DNA of 5,643 nt from an uncultured Ruminococcus sp. (GCA_946544695.1 CAMNMO010000200.1:1-5643); one strand, 5' to 3'. Positions 1 through 5,614 are shown, counted from the stretch's first letter. The notes: a model not told the origin generated them from the letters alone. Numbers and translations: made by a program.

Positions 1-725
1 GTGGTGAAATCAAAGCCTGTGCTCTGAGGACGTCTGCCGCCCTTTCTTCCGCCGTTCCTTCTGTTGCCGCCCTTGCCGCCACGCTTGAAGTCACGTCCGC
101 CACGTCTGGGATTGGTCGAGCTGATGATGACCTTTCTGTAAGGCTCCTCGCCCTTTGACTGTGAGGTAACGCCCTCTATCTCGGATACAGCTGCGTGTAT
201 TATGCGTCTTTCGTAGGGGTTCATAGGCTCCAGTGCTGAAGACCTGCCGCTCTTCTTGACATTGTTTGCGATCTTTGCAGCCAGTTCTTCCAGCTGCTTC
301 TTTCTTCTGTCACGGAAACCGTTGGAATCTGTGGTGATCCTGAAATACTCTCTGTCCACCTTGTTACATACCAGTGATGCCAGATACTGTAAAGAATCCA
401 GCAGCTCGCCCTTAGCGCCGATCATCTCCTGGAAACCGTCACCGTTTATCTCCAGTGAGATACCGTTCTCGATCTCAGTTACCTCAATGGTGATATTCTC
501 AACACCCATTCCTGTGAGCACTCTCTTGATATACTTTACAGTTATGTCAGTTTTAGTCTCGGTATACTCAGCCTCTACTCTTGCATCGCCCTTTACTTTT
601 CCAAAAAGGGACTTCTTAGGCTCTTCTATCACGTTAAAAGTGATCTTATCCTCGCTTACACCAAATGCTTCTGCTGCCTGAGCCTTTGCCTCCTCAACTG
701 TGGGGGCAGTAAATTCCTGCTTCAT
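1..725 (-). CDS. khpB: KhpB/Jag RNA-binding protein (SpoIIIJ-associated), 3' end outside window
   Basis: This is the RNA-binding protein KhpB, also called Jag or EloR, which binds RNA with KhpA and affects cell elongation and division in Gram-positive bacteria. The 241 visible codons show the family order. A Jag_N domain spans about residues 1-52, including the KSLFGKVKGDARV segment. A KH domain spans about 77-135, with its GxxG loop as GAKG (103-106) followed by ELLDSLQYLASLV. An R3H domain spans about 140-203, with MNPYERRIIH and SKGEEPYRKVII. After the R3H domain there is a Gly/Arg/Lys-rich tail from about residue 207 that is still open at the window edge. The start is ATG at 725, preceded by AGAGGAGA about 10 bases upstream. 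The gene lies downstream of yidC in the same direction, its usual place. KH loops are more often GRRG or GKRG; GAKG keeps both glycines. The family assignment is secure; the true C-terminus is not visible. Confidence 0.95.
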   Translation of the reverse strand, partial: MKQEFTAPTVEEAKAQAAEAFGVSEDKITFNVIEEPKKSLFGKVKGDARVEAEYTETKTDITVKYIKRVLTGMGVENITIEVTEIENGISLEINGDGFQEMIGAKGELLDSLQYLASLVCNKVDREYFRITTDSNGFRDRRKKQLEELAAKIANNVKKSGRSSALEPMNPYERRIIHAAVSEIEGVTSQSKGEEPYRKVIISSTNPRRGGRDFKRGGKGGNRRNGGRKGGRRPQSTGFDFT

Positions 726-758
726 AAGTCTAGCTCTCCTCTCATAAAAAATCTCCAA

Positions 759-780
759 AAACGGCTTATCTGCGCCGTTT
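759..780 (-). terminator. Terminator-like or attenuator hairpin between yidC and jag
   Basis: Read on the minus strand, a 7-bp stem (AAACGGC pairing with GCCGTTT) with an 8-base loop is followed by TTGGAGATTTTTT. The T-tract is broken by GGAG, so termination is probably partial. It lies after yidC and just before the jag ribosome binding site, so it could lower jag expression relative to yidC or mark a processing point. The inverted repeat is read directly; its function is inferred. Confidence 0.4.
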
Positions 781-842
781 CATATCAAACAACATCTATG
801 TCGTCCAATACATATCTCATCAGGCTTATCCTGTGAAATTCA

Positions 843-2243
843 TCAGTTACCGTATTTCTTTGCCATCTTTTCCCTCGCCTTGCGCAGCTTTTCTCTCTGC
901 TCCTCGGTGAGTTCCTTTTCGTCATCGTCCATTTCCTCAGCAGCACGCTTTCTTGCTTCGTTGATCTTCCTGCGCTGCTCCTGCTTTATCTCGTTCTTGC
1001 TTTTTTTCTTGGGTTCCTCGTAGTCATCGCCGCCTGCCTGCTTTCTGATCTCAGCGGGATCCTTGCCTGCTGCCACCAGCTGTGCGTCAGCCATCTTCTG
1101 CATGAGGGTCTGCTTACCGCTCGCCTTCTGCTTTGCGATATCCTTCTGTACCAGTTCAGCCACGTAGTCAGGTGTATATACCTTGTTGAGAACTACTGTC
1201 TGCAACAGGCTGAACAGTGATGAGAAGCACCAGTAGATACCCAGACCGATAGGATACTTGAATGTGATCCACAGTGAGAACACGGGCATGAAGTAAAGCA
1301 TTGCCGTGGTCGAACCGGTCATCTTAGCCATATCGGGATTGTTCTTCTTCTGGTAGTGCTGTGAAACGATGGTCACCAGCAGCTGCAGCAGGAAGCTGAG
1401 TATGGGCACAAGGCAGCTCACCCTGTTATCCTTCCAGGAAGGTGTGGTGCCCAGATAAATACCGAATATATCGTAGTTGAAATCCTCAGAGAAACTCTTG
1501 AGGTCATCTGAGATTATGCTCAGAACGTCCGAGTAATCGCCTGCCGACTTATCCTGTGCGAACACGAATGTCATCAGCTCGGGTCTGCCCTCGATAAGAT
1601 TCTGTGCGAAATATTTTTCGTTGGTTATGAACTTGTCTATGTCGTTATGGCGCCTGATAGCTTCCATAACGTTGTCGATGCCGTCTTCCTTTTTAAAGGA
1701 CTTGGCTGACTTGGGGTACTTGTCTTCATTTTTGAAGAGCTTTTCCAGCTCCTCATAAGGATCCTTGCCGTCCTTCTCATAGCCTGCTATGAGCTTTTCA
1801 AGGGTGGTATCATGATCCTCTACTTCCTTGCTGACTATATGCAGCTGCTTTATCATCTGGTTTGAAGCCTTTACCTCTTTCTTCTCAAGACCCGAAACGT
1901 AGGTCAGCGGACCGTAGATAACAGGTATCATCGCAAAAAGTATCAGCATCATCACCAGCATAGGCAGACAGCTTGCCATCGGATTTACGCCCGCCTCGCT
2001 GTAAAGCGCCATCTGTTCTTCCTGAAGCTTCTGCTTGTTCTTGCCGTATTTCTTTTCCAGCTGATCCAGCTTAGGTTTGAGCATCGACATTCTCGCCGTG
2101 CTTTTCTGCTGCTTTATGTTCATAGGGAACACTATCAGCCTTGTTATAAATGTGAATACCAGCAGGGCGATACCGTAGTTCTTGAAAACATAGTAACAGC
2201 CCTTCATTATCCATCCCAGAGGGATAGCAATAATATCGAACAA
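843..2243 (-). CDS. yidC: YidC/Oxa1/SpoIIIJ membrane protein insertase
   Basis: This insertase places membrane proteins into the cytoplasmic membrane, alone or with SecYEG. The Oxa1 core is clear. Numbered from the TTG start (466 aa), an amphipathic N-terminal helix (FDIIAIPLGWIMKGCYYVF) leads into TM1 at about 22-40. TM1 carries the conserved hydrophilic-groove arginine R35 in FTFITRLIVFP. A charged cytoplasmic hairpin follows, then NPMASCLPML opening TM2 (about 90-110), TM3 about 276-295, TM4 about 313-328 and TM5 about 332-352. The C-terminal tail of about 110 residues is rich in Lys, Arg and Glu, as in ribosome-binding YidC tails. The extracytoplasmic TM2-TM3 loop is unusually long. There is no lipobox or cleavable signal. 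The start chosen is TTG at 2243, with AGAGG 8 bases upstream. An in-frame ATG at 2315 would add 24 basic residues but lacks a good ribosome binding site. The function is secure; the start is likely but not proven. Confidence 0.93.
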   Translation of the reverse strand: MFDIIAIPLGWIMKGCYYVFKNYGIALLVFTFITRLIVFPMNIKQQKSTARMSMLKPKLDQLEKKYGKNKQKLQEEQMALYSEAGVNPMASCLPMLVMMLILFAMIPVIYGPLTYVSGLEKKEVKASNQMIKQLHIVSKEVEDHDTTLEKLIAGYEKDGKDPYEELEKLFKNEDKYPKSAKSFKKEDGIDNVMEAIRRHNDIDKFITNEKYFAQNLIEGRPELMTFVFAQDKSAGDYSDVLSIISDDLKSFSEDFNYDIFGIYLGTTPSWKDNRVSCLVPILSFLLQLLVTIVSQHYQKKNNPDMAKMTGSTTAMLYFMPVFSLWITFKYPIGLGIYWCFSSLFSLLQTVVLNKVYTPDYVAELVQKDIAKQKASGKQTLMQKMADAQLVAAGKDPAEIRKQAGGDDYEEPKKKSKNEIKQEQRRKINEARKRAAEEMDDDEKELTEEQREKLRKAREKMAKKYGN

Positions 2244-2345
2244 ATCTTTTCCTCTTTTCTTTTGTAATAAACGAACATACCGCTTTCCCGTGATATGCCG
2301 TTTATCATAATTCATTTCCGAGCCGCCGCTCTTGACTTTCCTTAC

Positions 2346-2609
2346 TTACTTTTCGTTTCTTTTTATACGAAAATAGTCTATCGTCACCCTTTCGGGCACG
2401 TAGTCCACCCCGCCCAGCGACCAGGGGTTGCACCTCAGCAGCCGCCACACTGTCAGCAGCACACCCTTGAAAAATCCGTGTTTTTCAAAAGCGTTCATCG
2501 CATAGCACGAGCAGGTAGGATAATACTTGCACTGCGCAGGCAGCATGGGACTGATAAATTTTCTGTAAAACATTATCGGCAGCCTTGCCAGCCATCCCAG
2601 CGGTGACAT
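2346..2609 (-). CDS. yidD: YidD, membrane protein insertion efficiency factor
   Basis: This is a small membrane-associated protein that assists YidC-dependent insertion. At 87 aa it has the usual family length. The family pattern is complete: an amphipathic N-terminus (LARLPIMFYRKFISPMLP), the cysteine motif CKYYPTCSCYA, then EKHGFFKGVLLTVWRLLRCNPWSLGG and DYVPE. The Cys residues and the RCNP motif are conserved. Its ATG directly abuts the rnpA stop codon (TAAATG), and the AAGG that could serve as its ribosome binding site lies inside the rnpA end, so translation is probably coupled to rnpA. yidC follows downstream. This rnpA-yidD-yidC order is the standard one. The family has a long-standing misannotation as a haemolysin, for which the sequence gives no support. 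Confidence 0.95.
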   Translation of the reverse strand: MSPLGWLARLPIMFYRKFISPMLPAQCKYYPTCSCYAMNAFEKHGFFKGVLLTVWRLLRCNPWSLGGVDYVPERVTIDYFRIKRNEK

Positions 2610-2993
2610 TTATTTTCCCTTACCTTTTTTCTTAGCCTTATCGAAAGCCCCGTTGAGCGCAGCCTTGTTCATCTCACCGATGAGCCTGCCCCTTATAAAG
2701 CTCTCCATTTCCGCAGAGGTCCTCTCGGGTGCATCGCTGCGTCCCACGAACACTATATCATATCCTATGGGTATCTCAGCCTCACATATCCTGTAAGCCG
2801 CCCTGATTATCCTCTTGACCCTGTTGCGGCATACCGCATTCCCCAGCTTTTTGCCCGCAGTTATGCCGAGCCTGTTGAATGCTGTGCCGTTCGGATAAAA
2901 GTATGCACACACATATCCGCACACAGCATATCTTCCGCTTCGGTAGCATCTCTGAAATGCCTTATTATCCTTTATGACCTGTGTGAAAAGCAT
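2610..2993 (-). CDS. rnpA: Ribonuclease P protein component
   Basis: This is the protein subunit of RNase P, which binds the catalytic RNA and helps remove the 5' leader from precursor tRNAs. At 127 aa it is close to the family norm of about 115-125. The diagnostic RNR region is visible as KKLGNAVCRNRVKRIIRAAYR at about residues 48-68, matching the family pattern KxxGNAVxRNRxKRxxRE with Ala in place of the final Glu. The N-terminus (VIKDNKAFQRCYRSGR) matches the usual lead-in, and GYDIVFVGRSDA matches the strand before the C-terminal helix. The last residues are a Lys/Gly tail. The ATG at 2993 has GGAG 7 bases upstream. It follows rpmH after a 133-base spacer that holds a terminator-like hairpin, so its level may be set separately from L34. 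Confidence 0.96.
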   Translation of the reverse strand: MLFTQVIKDNKAFQRCYRSGRYAVCGYVCAYFYPNGTAFNRLGITAGKKLGNAVCRNRVKRIIRAAYRICEAEIPIGYDIVFVGRSDAPERTSAEMESFIRGRLIGEMNKAALNGAFDKAKKKGKGK

Positions 2994-3025
2994 ATCCCGT
3001 CTCCGTATGATCTATAAAATAATTG

Positions 3026-3046
3026 TTAATTTATCAAATAAATTAA
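3026..3046. repeat. AT-only inverted repeat upstream of rnpA
   Basis: Two perfect 9-base arms, TTAATTTAT and ATAAATTAA, flank a 3-base centre (CAA on the plus strand). The element lies 33 bases upstream of the rnpA ATG. On the minus strand its centre forms part of TTGATA, followed 15 bases later by TATAGA. This could be a weak secondary promoter for rnpA with an operator-like palindrome over its -35. AT-rich palindromes arise easily in AT-rich spacers, so the function is uncertain. Confidence 0.3.
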
Positions 3047-3066
3047 TTTACCCATAAAAAGATAAA

Positions 3067-3115
3067 GACCTTATACCGAGCAAAAAGCGGTAAGACTCTT
3101 TGCCGGTATACGGTC
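3067..3115 (-). terminator. Terminator-like hairpin between rpmH and rnpA
   Basis: On the minus strand, GACC, TATACCG and GCAAA pair in order with TTTGC, CGGTATA and GGTC. There is one G/A mismatch, one bulged T and a 14-base loop, giving about 16 base pairs. The run TTTATCTTTTTAT follows immediately. This has the form of an intrinsic terminator 12 bases after the rpmH stop. Because rnpA continues in the same direction, partial read-through is expected. That would give far more L34 mRNA than RNase P protein mRNA, which fits cellular need. Confidence 0.7.
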
Positions 3116-3126
3116 ATCACTTTCTC

Positions 3127-3261
3127 TTAGTGGGTAAGTCTTGCTCTGCCCCTTGCTCTTCTGCGGGCAAGTACCTTTCTGCCGTTTGCAGTAGCCATTC
3201 TCTTTCTGAAGCCGTGGACTTTCTTCCTCTGGAGCTTCTTAGGCTGATATGTTCTCTTCAT
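3127..3261 (-). CDS. rpmH: 50S ribosomal protein L34
   Basis: L34 is a small, very basic protein of the large ribosomal subunit. The 44-codon frame begins MKRTYQPKKLQRKK, continues VHGFRKRMATANGRKV and ends LARRRARGRARLTH. It matches the family almost throughout, including the MKRTYQP start, the HGFRxRM block and the GRxVLxxRRxKGRxxL end. The length is exactly typical. The start is ATG at 3261, with AAAGGAG at 3274-3280 on the minus strand, a rather long 12-base spacing. It is the first gene of the leftward cluster that continues into rnpA, yidD, yidC and jag, and lies head to head with dnaA as in most Firmicute origins. Confidence 0.98.
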   Translation of the reverse strand: MKRTYQPKKLQRKKVHGFRKRMATANGRKVLARRRARGRARLTH

Positions 3262-3389
3262 CTTACTTTCACTCTCCTTTTACACATCCGACCCGTTTTT
3301 AACTGTACCCTTAACAGGACACACCGCCGAAAAACGCCCGAAAAAATTTCCATTAACCTGTCTTGTAGACATAGCCCTTGTAATTTAAC

Positions 3390-3419
3390 ATTATACCTTA
3401 CTTACATATAGTTTGTCAA
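3390..3419 (-). promoter_or_regulatory. SigA-type promoter of the rpmH operon
   Basis: On the minus strand there is a perfect -35 TTGACA (3419-3414) and a perfect -10 TATAAT (3395-3390) separated by 18 bases. An almost pure A/T stretch upstream (about 3431-3470) resembles an UP element. Transcription should start near 3383, leaving a leader of about 120 bases before the rpmH ATG. This is the strongest housekeeping promoter in the window, as expected for a ribosomal protein operon. Confidence 0.85.
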
Positions 3420-3692
3420 GCATGTTCACATTTTTTTTATATATTTTTAAATGATATTTTTTATTTGATTCTCTTCACCGCCTTCACAGCCGATTTTTTG
3501 CTGCGGCAGCATGCCCATTTCCTGTCTGCATGCAAAACTGCCGTTTTCTTTCATGAAATACTTCAGGCAGCCGCCCGCACAAAGTAAAATTTTTATTAAT
3601 AATCTTCCGTTCTGATTTTTCTGCACTGATATCTCCCGAAAAATCCCCTTTATATCCCGTTGTAAAATAATACTATTATATATATAGGGGGT
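3420..3692. other. Divergent intergenic region, no certain gene
   Basis: This stretch separates the rpmH and dnaA promoters. Its left part is an A/T tract. Its middle, about 3474-3580, is distinctly GC-richer with short palindromes (TGCATGCA, TTTCATGAAA, GCTGCGGCAGC). Its right end is rich in TATATA. A 59-codon minus-strand frame (3626 down to 3447) starts with GTG and has GGGAG 6 bases upstream. A shorter open frame overlaps it on the plus strand. Neither matches a family I recognise, so I do not call a gene. A weak second dnaA promoter, TTGTAA at 3660 with TATAGG 17 bases on, is possible. I see no DnaA boxes here. Confidence 0.5.
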
Positions 3693-3693
3693 C

Positions 3694-3722
3694 TTGAAAT
3701 TTCAAGTGGAATGTGATATAAT
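3694..3722 (+). promoter_or_regulatory. dnaA promoter, SigA type with extended -10
   Basis: A TTGAAA -35 (3694-3699) and a perfect TATAAT -10 (3717-3722) are separated by exactly 17 bases, and TGA directly precedes the -10, giving an extended -10 element. Transcription should begin near 3729, giving a leader of about 140 bases. The -35 is embedded in a perfect 14-bp palindrome, CTTGAAATTTCAAG (3693-3706). No DnaA-box-like 9-mer is visible near it, so autoregulation through upstream boxes, as in B. subtilis, is not evident. Confidence 0.8.
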
Positions 3723-3798
3723 AAATTATATATTTGTGCCCTTTTATATTAATGGAAATATATGTAAAATATTAAGCTATATATGAGGAAAAATATGT

Positions 3799-3838
3799 CG
3801 GTCGGTCCATACTGACCGTGTAGTGCGCTGTGCGCACT
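3799..3838 (+). promoter_or_regulatory. Two-hairpin leader element upstream of dnaA
   Basis: Two stems lie in tandem in the dnaA leader. The first pairs CGGTC (3803-3807, or the overlapping copy at 3799-3803) with GACCG (3814-3818). The second is a perfect 7-bp stem, AGTGCGC (3822-3828) with GCGCACT (3832-3838), and a 3-base TGT loop. It is followed by TTTTGGG, counting the last stem base. The second resembles a short intrinsic terminator that ends 14 bases before the ribosome binding site. An attenuator or an mRNA-stability structure is the likely role; a true end-of-gene terminator is not, since no plus-strand gene precedes it. Confidence 0.5.
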
Positions 3839-3870
3839 TTTGGGTATATATTAAGGAGGTAATATTTTTG

Positions 3871-5259
3871 ATGGACTCTTTCAATGATGTATTTGAAGAG
3901 GTACTTAAATACTGTTTTCGCCTGACGGGAAGTGATGTGAACCCATCCGAACGCATAAGCGAAAGCGGATACAGGATGTGGATAATGCCGCTGAAGCCCT
4001 ACAAGTTCGAGAATAACACGGCTTATCTGCTTGCCAAGAATGAGTTTCTCAAGACCACTGCACTCAACACCTTCGGCAAAACGCTTACAAAGGCTTTTGA
4101 AGAAGTCATGGGTTTCCCTGTTACGGTGGAGATAATGATATCGGGCGAGGACGAGAATGAGGAGAAGGCTTCTACATTCACCGAACAGCCCGCTGACTTT
4201 TCGGAAGATGCAAAGGACAGCTATACCTTTGAGAATTTCGTCAAGGGCAGTTCAAATGACCTGGCTTATGCATTCTGCAAGGCTGTTGCCGAAAAGTATG
4301 ACAAGGATAAGCACAGTGCGGAGGATATCGACCCCAACAAAATCTTCAACCCGCTGATAATCTACGGCGATTCGGGACTTGGCAAGACCCATCTGATGAT
4401 GGCTATCAAGCATGAGGTCAGCAAAAAGCACCCTGATATGAGGATAATATATACCACAGGTGAATCCTTCATCAACGAACTGGTGAGGGCGCTGGAGTTC
4501 AAGGAAACTGTTGATTTCCATGAGAAGTACAGGAATGCAGACCTGCTGCTGGTCGATGACATACAGATCATCGCAGGCAAGGAGAGAATGCAGGACGAAT
4601 TTTTCCATACCTTTAATGACCTGTACAACTCCCATAAGCAGATAGTGCTGACATCTGATGTGCTGCCTTCAAACATCACCAAGCTTCAGGAAAGGATAGC
4701 TACCCGTCTGAGTCTGGGTGTGCAGGCAGATGTTCAGCCGCCTGATTTTGAGACCAGAATGGCGATCATCAACCGCAAGGCTGAACTGCTGGGTCTGAAG
4801 CTTTCGGACAATGTGGTAAGGCTTATCGCTGAAAAACTCAAAACCAATATAAGACAGCTGGAAGGCACCGTCAAGAAGATAAAGGCGCTGACAGTTTATA
4901 CCAATGAATCTCCGTCCGTATCGATGGCACAGAGAGTGATAAAAGAAGTCATCATATCCAACCAGCCCTCAGAGATAACTGTGGACAGGATAATAGCTGA
5001 GGTAGCAAATGCCTTTGATGTGACACCTGAGGATATCAAATCAAATCACAGGCATTCAAACATTTCCCTTGCAAGAAAGATCACCATATATGTGCTGAAA
5101 GAAGTCAAGGGAATGACTTATACCCAGATAGGCGATGCACTCAACAAGAACCATTCTACCATGACGATCCATCATCGTGATGTCTCCAACATGCTTAAAA
5201 ATAATAAGGAGATGAAGGAAACTGTTGATGATATAATCAAAAATCTCAAAGATAAATGA
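3871..5259 (+). CDS. dnaA: Chromosomal replication initiator protein DnaA
   Basis: DnaA is the AAA+ initiator that binds oriC boxes, oligomerises with ATP and opens the origin. The 462 residues have the usual length and domain order. Domain I is about 1-88, with a short linker to about 115. The AAA+ core has Walker A GDSGLGKTH (166-174), Walker B LLLVDD (225-230), sensor 1 around LTSD (260-263), the box VII arginine finger R279 in ATRLSLG, ADVQPPDFETR after it, and sensor 2 R328 in NIRQLEG. Domain IV runs from about 366, with SLARKITIYVL (399-409). The DNA-recognition signature is divergent: NKNHSTMTIHH (425-435) replaces the usual GGRDHTTVxHA, with Asp changed to Asn and one residue missing. 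ATG at 3871 is chosen; an in-frame TTG at 3868 directly before it sits 8 bases from GGAGG and is an alternative start. The ribosome binding site AAGGAGG (3853-3859) is near perfect. No clear terminator follows. Confidence 0.98.
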   Translation: MDSFNDVFEEVLKYCFRLTGSDVNPSERISESGYRMWIMPLKPYKFENNTAYLLAKNEFLKTTALNTFGKTLTKAFEEVMGFPVTVEIMISGEDENEEKASTFTEQPADFSEDAKDSYTFENFVKGSSNDLAYAFCKAVAEKYDKDKHSAEDIDPNKIFNPLIIYGDSGLGKTHLMMAIKHEVSKKHPDMRIIYTTGESFINELVRALEFKETVDFHEKYRNADLLLVDDIQIIAGKERMQDEFFHTFNDLYNSHKQIVLTSDVLPSNITKLQERIATRLSLGVQADVQPPDFETRMAIINRKAELLGLKLSDNVVRLIAEKLKTNIRQLEGTVKKIKALTVYTNESPSVSMAQRVIKEVIISNQPSEITVDRIIAEVANAFDVTPEDIKSNHRHSNISLARKITIYVLKEVKGMTYTQIGDALNKNHSTMTIHHRDVSNMLKNNKEMKETVDDIIKNLKDK

Positions 5260-5309
5260 CCATCGGTATGCGGCATGAAGTTTGCTTAACATATTAAAAA
5301 TTACTGAGG

Positions 5310-5339
5310 TTATCAACATTTTCAACAGGTTTTTCAACA
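5310..5339 (+). promoter_or_regulatory. Cluster of three DnaA-box-like 9-mers
   Basis: TTATCAACA (5310-5318) directly abuts TTTTCAACA (5319-5327), and a second TTTTCAACA follows after 3 bases (5331-5339). All three have the same orientation. They match the classical TTATCCACA box except for A at position 6, plus T at position 3 in two of them. This is the densest box array in the window and the likeliest nucleation site for DnaA. Confidence 0.75.
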
Positions 5340-5468
5340 TTTTTGCGATTTGCGTATCGCCTGAATGTTCGGGCTGTCAGGTAAAAACGGGAAAAGTTTT
5401 CAAACAGTCAGCACTGTGTCGGAATTTGTTTTCAAATGCCAAAAGTTGAAAATTTTCATCAAAGCGGG

Positions 5469-5477
5469 TTTTCAACA
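5469..5477 (+). promoter_or_regulatory. DnaA-box-like 9-mer
   Basis: An exact TTTTCAACA, in the same orientation as the cluster at 5310. It is flanked by weaker matches, TTTTCAACT on the reverse strand (5444-5452) and TTTTCAACG (5498-5506), forming a second looser group. Confidence 0.6.
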
Positions 5478-5614
5478 AGTTTTGCAAAAGTTTTTCATTT
5501 TCAACGCATAAGTTTTAAACAATTCAACACCCGAAAATTTCTCAAAATTTTCTCAGCATTGCCCTGTTAAAAATTTACCTGCCCCAAAAGCAGTTATCTC
5601 GGTGCTTTCCCGCT

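Noticed and set aside
256..681. Long plus-strand open frame opposite jag
   Set aside because: It is antisense to the KH/R3H domains of jag, has Ser/Leu-rich composition typical of a shadow frame, and matches no family.
2295..2606. Plus-strand open frame opposite yidD
   Set aside because: It lies antisense to a fully recognisable yidD, and its sequence resembles no family.
3100..3411. 103-codon plus-strand frame over rpmH
   Set aside because: It is antisense to the unmistakable L34 gene and its promoter; no ribosome binding site fits.
3823..3870. Upstream ATG extension of dnaA (16 residues)
   Set aside because: It would place the start inside the leader hairpin and ahead of the AAGGAGG site, which clearly serves the TTG/ATG at 3868-3871.
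4157..4682. Open frames on both strands inside dnaA
   Set aside because: They overlap the AAA+ core of dnaA and have shadow-frame composition.
5260..5300. Terminator after dnaA
   Set aside because: No convincing stem followed by a T-run was found, so dnaA transcription may run into the origin and dnaN.
5056..5340. Minus-strand frame across the dnaA end and the box cluster
   Set aside because: It is antisense to domain IV and runs through the DnaA-box array; no promoter or ribosome binding site was seen.
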